A stretch of DNA of 64,000 nt, taken from positions 1 to 64,000 of the forward strand of contig DFNX01000013.1 of NCBI GenBank assembly GCA_002376235.1, given 5' to 3'. Shown here one piece after another: positions 16,987-25,234 of this stretch. The notes below the pieces were generated by a model, which did not search any database, was not told the origin of the DNA, and worked only from the letters and a program-made list of their open reading frames with translations. Within the stretch, counting starts at the first letter, position 1; every line of letters starts with the position of its first letter. Position numbers and translations under genes: made by a program. The DNA is from Neorhizobium sp. UBA3556 (GTDB lineage Bacteria > Pseudomonadota > Alphaproteobacteria > Rhizobiales > Rhizobiaceae).

Positions 16987-17545
16987 CCCATTCGACCGCG
17001 AGCGGGGCCTGTCCGAGGTCGAGTTGGTCGATGGCGCGGGCGGCGATGTGGGTGACGATGTCCGCTATGGTTTCCGGGCGCCGGTAAAAGGCGGGGACGG
17101 GGGGCATGATCGTCGCGCCCATCTCGGTCACCGCGACCATGTTGCGCAGATGGCCGAGATGCAGCGGCGTTTCGCGGGCAAGTAGGATCAGCTTGCGGCG
17201 TTCCTTGAGGTGCACATCGGCGGCGCGGGTGAGAAGATTGTCGGAAAGCCCGCTGGCGATGGCCGCAAGCGAGCGCATGGAGCAGGGGGCGACGATCATG
17301 CCGGCGGTCCTGAACGAGCCGCTGGCAATCGTGGCACCAATATTTTTAGCCGGGTAATTATGCTTGGCGAGGTTGGCGAGAAGGCCGAGCGCTTCCGGGC
17401 CGAGTTCATGGGCGATCGTTCGTTTTCCGGCCTCCGAGACGACGAGATGCAGTTCCACGTCCGGCAGGCCGGAAAGCAGTTCAGCGATCCGCATCGCGAT
17501 CGCCGCTCCTGAGGCTCCGGCGACGCCGAGGACGACGCGCTTCAC
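16973..17545 (-). CDS. ubiX: UbiX family flavin prenyltransferase
   Basis: Makes prenylated FMN, the cofactor of UbiD decarboxylases. The 190-aa protein begins KRVVLGVAGASGAAIAMRIAELL and contains the FMN/dimethylallyl-phosphate-binding IVAPCSMRSLAAIASGLSDNLLTRAADV and RETPLHLGHLRNM segments. The start is GTG 17545, overlapping the ubiD stop as GTGA, with GGAG 7 nt upstream inside ubiD. The longer upstream frame is simply the ubiD coding strand. Coupled to ubiD, its functional partner, and followed by nnrS. Confidence 0.94.
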   Translation of the reverse strand: MKRVVLGVAGASGAAIAMRIAELLSGLPDVELHLVVSEAGKRTIAHELGPEALGLLANLAKHNYPAKNIGATIASGSFRTAGMIVAPCSMRSLAAIASGLSDNLLTRAADVHLKERRKLILLARETPLHLGHLRNMVAVTEMGATIMPPVPAFYRRPETIADIVTHIAARAIDQLDLGQAPLAVEWDGNA

Positions 17546-19083
17546 GCCTTTTCTCCGGCAGAACCGAGGCCGAGTTCGCTCCACATGGCGGAAACGCGAT
17601 CCTTGACCTCGGGTGTCATGGTGAGAACCCGGCCCCATTCACGGTCGGTCTCTGCGCCAATCTTGTCGGTCGCATCGAGGCCAAGCTTGCCGCCCAGTCC
17701 GTGTTTCGGCGAGGCGAAGTCGAGATAGTCGATCGGCGTGTTGTCGAGCACCACCATGTCACGCGAGGCGTCGAAGCGGGTGGAAAGCGCCCAGATGACA
17801 TCCGGCCAGTTGCGCACATTGACGTCCGGATCGACCGCAATGATCAGTTTCGTATAGCTGAACTGCGGCAGCATCGACCAGAGGCCGAGCATGATCCGCC
17901 GCGCCTGGCCGGGATAACGCTTGTCGATCGACACGACGATGGCGCGGTAGGAACAGGCTTCCGGCGGCAGCCACAGGTCGACGATTTCCGGGAACTGCTT
18001 TTTCACCAGCGGGATGAAAAGCTCGTTCATCGCCTCGCCCATGACGGAAGGTTCGTCCGGCGGACGGCCGGTATAGGTCGACAGATAGACGGGCTTCTTG
18101 CGCATGGTGATCGCGGTCACCTGCATTACAGGGAACCGATCAACGGCATTGTAATAGCCGGTATGGTCGCCATAGGGCCCTTCGTCGGCCATTTCGCTCG
18201 CCGAGACCGTGCCTTCGATGATGATTTCGGCATTGGCCGGAACATAGAGTGGTTGGGTTTTGGCCTTGACGACACGGCTGCGACGACGGCGCAGCACACC
18301 GGCGAAGGAAAGCTCGCTCATCCCCTCCGGCAGCGGCATGACGGCGGAAAGAATGGTCTGCGGGTCAGCACCTATTGCGATTGCAACCGGCATGTCCTGT
18401 CCGGCCTTCTGCCATTGGCGGTGGTGTCCTGCGCCGCCGCGATGCGCAAGCCAGCGCATGATCAGCCGGTCGCGGCCGAGCTTCTGCATCCGGTAAACGC
18501 CAAGATTGACGTCGTTCTCGTCCTCGAAGCCGCGGGTGACGACGAGCGGCCATGTGACGAGCGGCGCGGGTTCGCCCGGCCAGCACCACTGGATCGGCAG
18601 CTTGTCGAGATCGATCTCGTCGCCGATCAGCAGCTGCTCCTGGCTGCGCGCCCAGCTGGTCTGGCGGCGTACGCCGAGGGACAATGCCGAGCGCAGCATC
18701 GGCAGCTTTCCGACGGCATCCTTCAGCGATGCCGGCGGTTTGGGTTCCCGCAGGTCTCCGAGAAGCTTCGCCAGATCGCCGATCCTGCCCGGCTCCAGCC
18801 CGAAACCAAGCTCGATCCGCTCGCGTGTGCCGAACAGATTGGCGAGAAGCGGGATCGAGACGACATTGCCATCCGCATCGACCGGTTTTTCGAACCACAA
18901 CGCAGGACCGCCGTCTTGAAGGACGCGACGATGGATTTCCGTCACTTCGTGCACAAGGCTGACCGGTCGGGAAATCCGTTTCAGCAAGCCGCGATTTTCA
19001 AGCTCCCTGGCAAAATGCTGCAGGTCGTCATGGCGCCGCAGGGCTGGGGTCAAGGCTCGGGCGGAGGCGGTTTGCTGGGTCAT
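17542..19083 (-). CDS. ubiD: UbiD family 4-hydroxy-3-polyprenylbenzoate decarboxylase
   Basis: prFMN-dependent decarboxylase of ubiquinone synthesis, 513 aa (E. coli UbiD 497). The family motif EMADEGPYGDHTGYYN holds the catalytic acidic residues (about residues 290-305). Other conserved blocks are PIQWCWPGEPAPLVTWPLVVTRG and DPDVNVRNWPDVIWALSTRFD. It is translationally coupled to ubiX and divergent from ubiTUV, which argues for a role in ubiquinone synthesis and not in degradation of another aromatic acid. Confidence 0.93.
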   Translation of the reverse strand: MTQQTASARALTPALRRHDDLQHFARELENRGLLKRISRPVSLVHEVTEIHRRVLQDGGPALWFEKPVDADGNVVSIPLLANLFGTRERIELGFGLEPGRIGDLAKLLGDLREPKPPASLKDAVGKLPMLRSALSLGVRRQTSWARSQEQLLIGDEIDLDKLPIQWCWPGEPAPLVTWPLVVTRGFEDENDVNLGVYRMQKLGRDRLIMRWLAHRGGAGHHRQWQKAGQDMPVAIAIGADPQTILSAVMPLPEGMSELSFAGVLRRRRSRVVKAKTQPLYVPANAEIIIEGTVSASEMADEGPYGDHTGYYNAVDRFPVMQVTAITMRKKPVYLSTYTGRPPDEPSVMGEAMNELFIPLVKKQFPEIVDLWLPPEACSYRAIVVSIDKRYPGQARRIMLGLWSMLPQFSYTKLIIAVDPDVNVRNWPDVIWALSTRFDASRDMVVLDNTPIDYLDFASPKHGLGGKLGLDATDKIGAETDREWGRVLTMTPEVKDRVSAMWSELGLGSAGEKA

Positions 19084-19116
19084 GCCTTTCTGTGCCGAGA
19101 GATTTTAAAGACGTCC

Positions 19117-19130
19117 TTGTCATAGCTCAA
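19117..19130. promoter_or_regulatory. Degenerate FNR/NnrR/FixK-type box between ubiD and ubiT
   Basis: TTGTCATAGCTCAA has the TTG-N8-CAA core and exact 14-nt spacing of FNR-family sites (TTGAT-N4-ATCAA) but differs at the inner positions. It is the only such site I noticed in the 109-nt divergent region, 34-47 nt before the ubiD start and 63-76 nt before the ubiT start. Confidence 0.4.
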
Positions 19131-19192
19131 GTGGTTTTGCGGACGGGGGATTTACCTTCCGTGGAACTCTGAAACAAAAATGTCGTCCGCCC

Positions 19193-19717
19193 ATGCTGAT
19201 ACCGCCTATTCTTTCCGCGCCACTCCATATGATCCCGATCCCGTTGATCGAGCGGATCTGCAGGCTGATGTTCAGCCGTATCGCCAAGGCGCATCCGGGG
19301 CTTTTCGAGCGGCTGGACGAGCATCGCGAAAAGCGTTTCGCCTTCCTGCCGACCGATCTGCCGCTGGCCTTCGTTGTCGTGCCGGGTCGGGACGAAATCT
19401 CGGTGCTGCGCAAGCCGGTGGACATCGAGGCGGACGCCGTAACCGAGGCGCCGCTTTTCCTGCTTCTTGCGCTGATGGAAGGGCGTTGCGATGCCGACGC
19501 GCTGTTCTTCTCCCGCGATCTCTCGGTGACCGGCGACATGGAAGCGATGCTCGCCATGCGCAACGCGCTCGATGCCAGCAATATCGACCTTCAGAAAGAC
19601 CTGGCAAAGCTTGCCGGTCCTCTTGCCCCCCTTGCGAGACGGGTGATCGGTGAGATCCGTGAGCGTGCGCTGAAGGATCAAAACAGGCCTGCAGGAGAAG
19701 CCGCAGCATGGAACTGA
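19193..19717 (+). CDS. ubiT: UbiT-like SCP2 domain lipid-binding protein
   Basis: Accessory factor of oxygen-independent ubiquinone synthesis, thought to bind the polyprenylated intermediates. The protein is 174 aa, the length of E. coli UbiT/YhbT, and has the SCP2 fold signature (FAFLPTDLPLAFVVVPGRDEISVLR...LLLALMEGRCDADALFFSRDLSVTGDMEAMLAMRNALD). The C-terminal arm overlaps the start of ubiU by 10 nt. RBS evidence for ATG 19193 is weak, and a start at ATG 19229 (MIPIPLIERI) is possible. Overlapping frames on the other strand are shadows. Confidence 0.86.
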   Translation: MLIPPILSAPLHMIPIPLIERICRLMFSRIAKAHPGLFERLDEHREKRFAFLPTDLPLAFVVVPGRDEISVLRKPVDIEADAVTEAPLFLLLALMEGRCDADALFFSRDLSVTGDMEAMLAMRNALDASNIDLQKDLAKLAGPLAPLARRVIGEIRERALKDQNRPAGEAAAWN

Positions 19718-20685
19718 TCTGCCCCGCAGGCACGCCGGCCGCCTTTCACGAGGCTGTCGATGCCGGTGCCGATGCCGTCTATTGCGGTTTTCGCGATGAA
19801 ACCAATGCCCGCAATTTTCCCGGCCTGAATTTCTCCCGCGAGGAACTGCGGGAGGCGATCGCCTATGCCAAGCGTAAGGGTACGCAAACCTTCGTGGCGC
19901 TCAACACCTTCATGCGCGCCGGCGCAGAAGAGATATGGTACAAGGGCGCGGCCGATGCCGTGGCGCTTGGCGCCGATGCGCTTATCTTGGCGGATTTCGG
20001 CCTAATGGCGCATGTGGCGGAAAAATACCCTGAGCAGCGTCTGCATGTTTCGGTCCAGGCATCCGCCTCCAATCCCGACGCGATCAATTTCCTCGTCGAT
20101 GCCTTCAACGCCCAGCGTGTCGTACTGCCGCGCACCTTGACGATCGCCGACATCGCCCGGATCGGCAAGAATATCCGCTGCGAGATGGAAGTCTTCGTTT
20201 TCGGCGGGCTCTGCGTCATGGCGGAAGGCCGCTGTTCGCTCTCTTCCTACGCAACCGGCAAATCGCCCAACATGAACGGCGTCTGTTCGCCGGCAAGCCA
20301 TGTGCGCTACCGTAAGGATGGCGGCGAGCTGGTGTCGGAACTCGGTGAATTCACCATCAACCGCTTTCCGGCAGGCGAGGCGGCCGGTTACCCGACCCTC
20401 TGCAAGGGTCGCTTCGATATTGCCGACAGCAACGGTTATGCCTTCGAGGATCCGGTTTCGCTCGATGTCATGGGCGAGCTGGAAGCGTTGAAGGCAGCTG
20501 GCGTCAAGGCTCTGAAGATCGAAGGCCGGCAGCGAGGCAAGGCCTATGTGGCCGAAGTCGTGTCGACAATGAAGGCGGCGCTTAACAGCGCGCCGGATCG
20601 TCGCGCGCCGCTTCTTGCGCGCCTGCGGACCATGAGCGAAGGACAGAAGACGACGTCCGGCGCCTACGAGAAACGCTGGAGATAA
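19708..20685 (+). CDS. ubiU: UbiU-like peptidase-U32 family Fe-S protein
   Basis: Component of the oxygen-independent ubiquinone hydroxylation system, which works as a UbiU-UbiV heterodimer. The 325-aa U32-fold protein carries four cysteines at residues 169, 176, 193 and 232 (GGLCVMAEGRC, NGVCSP, PTLCKGR), the same positions as the [4Fe-4S] ligands of E. coli UbiU. This distinguishes it from the tRNA-modifying or collagenase-like U32 relatives. Overlaps ubiT by 10 nt; ubiV starts 5 nt downstream. Confidence 0.93.
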   Translation: MELICPAGTPAAFHEAVDAGADAVYCGFRDETNARNFPGLNFSREELREAIAYAKRKGTQTFVALNTFMRAGAEEIWYKGAADAVALGADALILADFGLMAHVAEKYPEQRLHVSVQASASNPDAINFLVDAFNAQRVVLPRTLTIADIARIGKNIRCEMEVFVFGGLCVMAEGRCSLSSYATGKSPNMNGVCSPASHVRYRKDGGELVSELGEFTINRFPAGEAAGYPTLCKGRFDIADSNGYAFEDPVSLDVMGELEALKAAGVKALKIEGRQRGKAYVAEVVSTMKAALNSAPDRRAPLLARLRTMSEGQKTTSGAYEKRWR

Positions 20686-20690
20686 GCGTC

Positions 20691-21629
20691 ATGACCGATA
20701 TGAAGAAAACCAGCCTGACGCTCGGGCCGGTCTATTATCTCTGGAATGCGGATAAGTGGCGGGATTTCCACTTCCGTATCGCCGATGAAGCGCCGGTGGA
20801 CCGGGTGGTGATCGGCGAGACAGTCTGTTCGAAACGCCAGCATTTCATCGAGCCGCATCTGGCCGAGGTGGTGGAGCGTCTGGAGAGTGCCGGCAAGACG
20901 GTGATCCTGTCGACCCTTGCGCTGGTAACGCTCAACCGCGAAAGCAAGCAGATCCGCGAAATGGCCGAGGTCAGCGAGCATCTGATGGAAGCGAACGATC
21001 TCTCGGCGCTGGCGATCCTCAAAGACAAGCCGCATACAATCGGGCCGCTGGTCAATGTCTATAACGCGCCAACCGCAAGGCTGCTGGCCGGCCGCGGCGC
21101 AAAACGCATCTGTCTTCCGCCGGAACTGCCTTTCTCTTCGGTGAAGAAAATCGTCGCCGAATTTCCCGATGTCGATTTCGAGGTTTTTGCCTTCGGCCGC
21201 ATGCCGCTCGCAATCTCTGCACGCTGCGCCCATGCCCGCTCCAAGGGCAAGATCAAGGACAATTGCCAGTTCGTCTGTGGTGAGGACCCGGATGGGCTAC
21301 CGGTGCGCACGCTTGACCGCCAATCTTTTCTGGCGCTGAACGGCGTGCAGACCGTATCGCATGCCTGCCAGTCGCTGCTCGGAGAACTGGATCATCTGGT
21401 CAAGGCAGGTATCCGCTCGTTCCGCCTGTCGCCGCAGGATTGTGACATGGTGGAGGTGGCGAAATTGCACCGTGCCGTGCTCGACGAAACGGTGGATGCG
21501 GACGCAGGTGTGGCGAAGCTGCGTCAGCTTTACGCCGCAGCGCCGCTGGCCAATGGTTTTCACCACGCCAAGGAAGGCGCCGTCTGGGTGGCCCGCAGCC
21601 GCAGCCTGCAGGCCGCCTGGCCGGCTTGA
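20691..21629 (+). CDS. ubiV: UbiV-like peptidase-U32 family Fe-S protein
   Basis: Partner of UbiU in anaerobic ubiquinone hydroxylation, 312 aa. The four expected cluster cysteines are present: Cys46 in GETVCSKRQ and Cys179, Cys192 and Cys196 in SARCAHARSKGKIKDNC and VCGED. These match the C39/C180/C193/C197 pattern of E. coli UbiV. Last gene of the ubiTUV operon; the next gene is convergent. Confidence 0.93.
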   Translation: MTDMKKTSLTLGPVYYLWNADKWRDFHFRIADEAPVDRVVIGETVCSKRQHFIEPHLAEVVERLESAGKTVILSTLALVTLNRESKQIREMAEVSEHLMEANDLSALAILKDKPHTIGPLVNVYNAPTARLLAGRGAKRICLPPELPFSSVKKIVAEFPDVDFEVFAFGRMPLAISARCAHARSKGKIKDNCQFVCGEDPDGLPVRTLDRQSFLALNGVQTVSHACQSLLGELDHLVKAGIRSFRLSPQDCDMVEVAKLHRAVLDETVDADAGVAKLRQLYAAAPLANGFHHAKEGAVWVARSRSLQAAWPA

Positions 21630-21668
21630 TTACACAACCCAGTTAGGGTCAGCTCAAGAAGAACTGGC

Positions 21669-22046
21669 TCAGACCTCGAAAATCTCGTCAAAAGATTCCG
21701 GAAAATTCTGGCGGGCGACCTTTTCGTTGATGACGAGCAGGGATTCGTAGGACAGCGGATCGAAATCCTTGTCGGCGGGCATCACTTCACGGCCGAAGAG
21801 AAGGCAGAGCCGCGCGGCATCGAGATTGCCGCGCTCGAAAGGCTGATCGCCGAAATAGAACCAGAGCGCATGCAGGAAGGCCGCGTCGACGCGGTGTTCC
21901 TTGGTGCCCGGCCGCGCCTTACGGGGGATCGCCTTCAGCGGCGTGACCCCTTTCGGGTTGGCGCGACGGATGGTGAACTGGGTTCCAGTCCCCGGCAGCC
22001 CGCCCGGAAAACCGCGATGTTTGGTCATTTCGGGCAGGTTTGCCAT
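21669..22046 (-). CDS. Hypothetical protein downstream of the YghU-like GST
   Basis: Protein of 125 aa, unrecognised. The N-terminus is basic and Gly/Pro-rich (HRGFPGGLPGTGTQ, NPKGVTPLKAIPRKARPG). The C-terminal half has aromatic and acidic residues (ALWFYFGDQPFERGNLDAARLC...PESFDEIFEV). No signal peptide or membrane segment. It starts 12 nt after the GST stop with GGGACC upstream, so it is probably co-transcribed with it. Competing + strand frames here have no RBS. Confidence 0.6.
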   Translation of the reverse strand: MANLPEMTKHRGFPGGLPGTGTQFTIRRANPKGVTPLKAIPRKARPGTKEHRVDAAFLHALWFYFGDQPFERGNLDAARLCLLFGREVMPADKDFDPLSYESLLVINEKVARQNFPESFDEIFEV

Positions 22047-22058
22047 CTCTTGGTCCCT

Positions 22059-22964
22059 TTAAGCTTTTGCGACCTTGTCGGCCGTCTTGGTGTCGAAATC
22101 GGCAGCGTCGTGACGCTCATGAAGCTGTTCGGAAAGATCACCCGACATGCGGTTGACCATACGCCCACGCTTCACCGCCGGACGGGCAAAAACTTCCGCC
22201 GTCCAGCGCTGTAGGTGCGTATAACTCTGAACGTCGAGAAAGTCACCGGCATCGCCATAGGCCTGGCCGAGCGCCAGATTGCCATACCACGGCCAGATCG
22301 CCATGTCGGCAATCGTGTATTCCTTGCCCGCCATGAACTGGTTTTCGGCAAGATGCCGGTCGAGCACGTCGAGCTGACGCTTTGTCTCCATTGCGTAGCG
22401 GTCGATCGCATATTTGATCTTGATTGGCGCATAGGCGTAAAAATGGCCGAAACCGCCGCCGACGAAGGGGGCGGAGCCCATCTGCCAGAATAGCCAGTTC
22501 AGCGTTTCCGCCCGCGTGCGGACATCGGTCGGCAGGAAGGCGCCGAATTTTTCTGCCAGATAGGTCATGATCGAAGCCGATTCGAACAGGCGGATCGGTT
22601 TACCGCCATCCTTCGGCGCATGGTCCAGCATTGCCGGGATTTTTGAATTCGGGTTGATATCGACGAAGCCCGAACCGAACTGGTCGCCGTCACCGATCTT
22701 GATCAGCCAGGCATCATATTCTGCACCGGAATGGCCTGCCGCCAGAAGCTCTTCGAGCAAGATCGTCACCTTGACGCCGTTCGGCGTGCCGAGCGAATAA
22801 AGCTGCAGCGGATGTTTTCCGACCGGCAGTTCTTTTTCCTGCGTCGGGCCAGCGATCGGCCGGTTGATATTGGCAAACTGGCCGCCATTGCCCTTTTCCC
22901 AGGTCCAGACTTTTGATGGTTCGTAACCTGCGGGGAAATTGTCGGCGGGGGATTTATCGGTCAT
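22059..22964 (-). CDS. yghU: Glutathione S-transferase, YghU-type disulfide-bond oxidoreductase
   Basis: Cytosolic GST-fold enzyme with glutathione-dependent disulfide reductase activity in the E. coli homologue. The 301-aa protein matches YghU along its length: KVWTWEKGNGGQFANINRP, LPVGKHPLQLYSLGTPNG, INPNSKIPAM and the C-terminal RPAVKRGRMVNRMSG...EQLHERHDAADF. The first 14 residues are a slightly longer, variable N-terminus. It heads a two-gene unit with the hypothetical protein at 21669 and is divergent from xylitol dehydrogenase. Confidence 0.93.
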   Translation of the reverse strand: MTDKSPADNFPAGYEPSKVWTWEKGNGGQFANINRPIAGPTQEKELPVGKHPLQLYSLGTPNGVKVTILLEELLAAGHSGAEYDAWLIKIGDGDQFGSGFVDINPNSKIPAMLDHAPKDGGKPIRLFESASIMTYLAEKFGAFLPTDVRTRAETLNWLFWQMGSAPFVGGGFGHFYAYAPIKIKYAIDRYAMETKRQLDVLDRHLAENQFMAGKEYTIADMAIWPWYGNLALGQAYGDAGDFLDVQSYTHLQRWTAEVFARPAVKRGRMVNRMSGDLSEQLHERHDAADFDTKTADKVAKA

Positions 22965-23270
22965 CGAAATCGGTCCTTGCTCATCGCGCCATGAAAGCGG
23001 CTTGCGCCGGGTTCAATATAGGAACTGGCTGGCCGCCTGCTACCGCCGCCTTCTATAAAGATGATGACTGTCAGGCGAGGCGCGTTTTTTCACGGCGGCG
23101 AGAAAATGAGCAAAAGCCTCCTCCTTGAAATATTTCTCATTTGTCAATCAAGCCCAGTCGCGCAACAGCTTTTGCGCGTTTATGGTTGTCGAGGCTGGAA
23201 TGAACACCCCATGACCTGGCCTGCCGAAACGGCGGGCGGGCAATTCCGGGCAATAGGGAAGGAAGACGAA
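22965..23270. other. Divergent intergenic region yghU / xylitol dehydrogenase
   Basis: These 306 nt hold the promoters of both flanking genes. An in-frame extension of the dehydrogenase frame reaches back to 23061 but has no RBS and non-family sequence, so it is treated as non-coding. I saw no strong palindrome or recognisable operator. Confidence 0.5.
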
Positions 23271-24308
23271 ATGCAGGCTCTTGTACTGGAGCAAAAAGGC
23301 AAGCTGGCGCTGAGGGAGATCGATCTTCCGCTGGAGGTTGGGCCGGGCGATGTGAAGATCGAGATCGACACGGTCGGCGTCTGCGGCAGCGACGTGCATT
23401 ATTACACCCACGGCGCGATCGGCCCCTATGTGCTGCGCGAGCCGATGGTACTGGGCCACGAAGCGGCCGGGACGGTGGTCGAGATCGGCTCGGAGGTGAA
23501 GAACCTCAAGGTGGGTGACCGCGTCTGCATGGAGCCGGGCATCCCCAACCTCTCCTCGCGAGCGTCGAAACTCGGCCTCTACAATGTCGATCCGGACGTG
23601 CGTTTCTGGGCGACGCCGCCGATCCATGGCGTGCTTGCACCCTATACCGTCCATCCAGCGGCCTTCACTTACAAGCTGCCCGACAACGTCTCCTTCGAGG
23701 AAGGTGCAATGGTCGAGCCGTTTGCGATCGGCATGCAGGCGGCGACCCGCGCCAGGCTGCAGCCGGGCGATGTGGCGGCCGTCATCGGTGCCGGGCCGAT
23801 CGGCATAATGGTGGCGCTGGCGGCCCTTGCCGGCGGTTGCGCCCGCGTCTTCATTTCCGACTTGAGCGCCGACAAGCTGAAGATCGCCGCGCAATATCCG
23901 GGCATCATCCCGGTCAATGTTCGCGAACAGTCATTTGCCGAGGTGATCGCAGAGGAGACGTCCGGCTGGGGCGCCGATGTCGTGTTCGAGGCGAGCGGCA
24001 GCCCGAAGGCCTATCAAGGCATGTTCGACCTGGTGCGTCCGGGCGGCGCATTCGTTCTCGTCGGCCTGCCCGTCGAGCCGGTGCCGTTCGACGCAGCAGG
24101 TGCGATCTCCAAGGAGGTGCGGATCGAGACCGTCTTCCGTTACGCCAACATCTTTGACCGCGCGCTGGAACTGATCGCGTCCGGCAAGGTCGATCTCAAG
24201 CCTTTGATCACCGGCACGTTTGATTTCAAGCAGTCAATCGCGGCCTTCGAGCGGGCTGCCGCCGGACATGCGTCCGACGTCAAGCTGCAGATCAAGGTGA
24301 AGGGCTGA
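23271..24308 (+). CDS. Xylitol dehydrogenase (zinc-type medium-chain NAD-dependent polyol dehydrogenase)
   Basis: Oxidises xylitol to D-xylulose or a similar polyol with NAD. The 345-aa MDR protein has the catalytic zinc ligands Cys/His/Glu in VCGSDVHYYTHG and GHEAAG, and the Rossmann motif in AVIGAGPIGIMVALAALAGG. The four-cysteine structural zinc loop is absent: the segment reads EPGIPNLSSRASKLGLYN, as in rhizobial xylitol dehydrogenases. ATG 23271 follows GGAAGGAAG; upstream in-frame codons are ignored. Sorbitol or other polyols are possible substrates. No transporter adjoins. Confidence 0.86.
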   Translation: MQALVLEQKGKLALREIDLPLEVGPGDVKIEIDTVGVCGSDVHYYTHGAIGPYVLREPMVLGHEAAGTVVEIGSEVKNLKVGDRVCMEPGIPNLSSRASKLGLYNVDPDVRFWATPPIHGVLAPYTVHPAAFTYKLPDNVSFEEGAMVEPFAIGMQAATRARLQPGDVAAVIGAGPIGIMVALAALAGGCARVFISDLSADKLKIAAQYPGIIPVNVREQSFAEVIAEETSGWGADVVFEASGSPKAYQGMFDLVRPGGAFVLVGLPVEPVPFDAAGAISKEVRIETVFRYANIFDRALELIASGKVDLKPLITGTFDFKQSIAAFERAAAGHASDVKLQIKVKG

Positions 24309-24314
24309 AGGTTC

Positions 24315-25034
24315 TCAGGCCGCCTGCCAGAAACGGCGGGCGGTCGTCTGTTCCGAAATCGGCTTGGTGCCCCTCAGCGGCACGTGCCGCAGCATTTCGA
24401 GCGCGAAATTGCGGGCGTTCTGCCTTGCCTTGTCGAGATTGCTGATCCGAGTTTCGTCCATCGTGTGGAGCGTACCGCCGAGATCGAAGATATCGCGGAA
24501 GGCGGCGCGTTCGATGATAGGCGTGCCGAGCACTTCGACGCCGCGTTCCAGCAACAGCATCTTTACCGCCAGCAGCGCGCGCGTGGTGACCATCGAGTTG
24601 ACGCGGGTGAGAACAACCGAATGCGGCACCTTGATGCCTGCCTTGTCGTCGAGAAAGCGCAGCAGTTCCAGCACGTTCGCACCGCCCTGGGCATCCATGG
24701 CGCAGCCCTGGATCGGGATCAGCACGTGATCTGAAAGACCGATCGCCTTGGCGAGCAGCGGGCTCTGCGCGCCCGGAAGATCGACGATGAAATAATCCGT
24801 CGTGTAGCGGTTGTCCGCGATATGCCGCTCGATCGATGCCTGCGTCACATAGGAAATCACGTTGAGACGCGGCAGGCCGGGCGAAAGCTGGTGCCATCGC
24901 GAAATCCAGCGCTGCGGATCGGCATCGAGCACGGTGACGCGGTAACCGACCTGCGCAAGCTCGGTTGCAAGCAAAAGCACCGCAGTCGTCTTGCCGGCGC
25001 CGCCTTTTGTATTGGCGAAAGTGATGACGGGCAT
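24315..25034 (-). CDS. ParA/MinD family ATPase (orphan)
   Basis: Deviant Walker A ATPase of 239 aa. KGGAGKTT (signature Lys in position 9-16) is followed by VLDADPQRWISRWHQL and the switch IVDLPGAQSPLLAKA. It resembles the short cytosolic ParA-like proteins that position protein clusters or plasmids. No ParB or centromere-like repeats are adjacent, so it is not a chromosome-partition operon. It ends convergently 6 nt after the dehydrogenase. Cargo unknown; a link to the nearby chemosensory operon is only a possibility. Confidence 0.82.
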   Translation of the reverse strand: MPVITFANTKGGAGKTTAVLLLATELAQVGYRVTVLDADPQRWISRWHQLSPGLPRLNVISYVTQASIERHIADNRYTTDYFIVDLPGAQSPLLAKAIGLSDHVLIPIQGCAMDAQGGANVLELLRFLDDKAGIKVPHSVVLTRVNSMVTTRALLAVKMLLLERGVEVLGTPIIERAAFRDIFDLGGTLHTMDETRISNLDKARQNARNFALEMLRHVPLRGTKPISEQTTARRFWQAA

Positions 25035-25234
25035 TCTTAAGGGAACCTGTTCGGCTGCGAGCCGATAATGGCTCTGGCCGCACCCTCATGATGCGCGGTT
25101 CTATTGTTGGCGGATATGGTTAATGTGGAGTGAAGATCGAGGTAGAGTTGCAATAGGGCAGCTCTCGGCCCAAAGCGGTCGTTTGCCCATAGTCGCAATG
25201 CGATGAATGGGCCTCTCGCCGCATCCAAATGCGT

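Noticed and set aside
17701..19125. 474-codon frame antisense to ubiD
   Set aside because: His/Arg-rich translation without domain; ubiD motifs on the other strand are complete.
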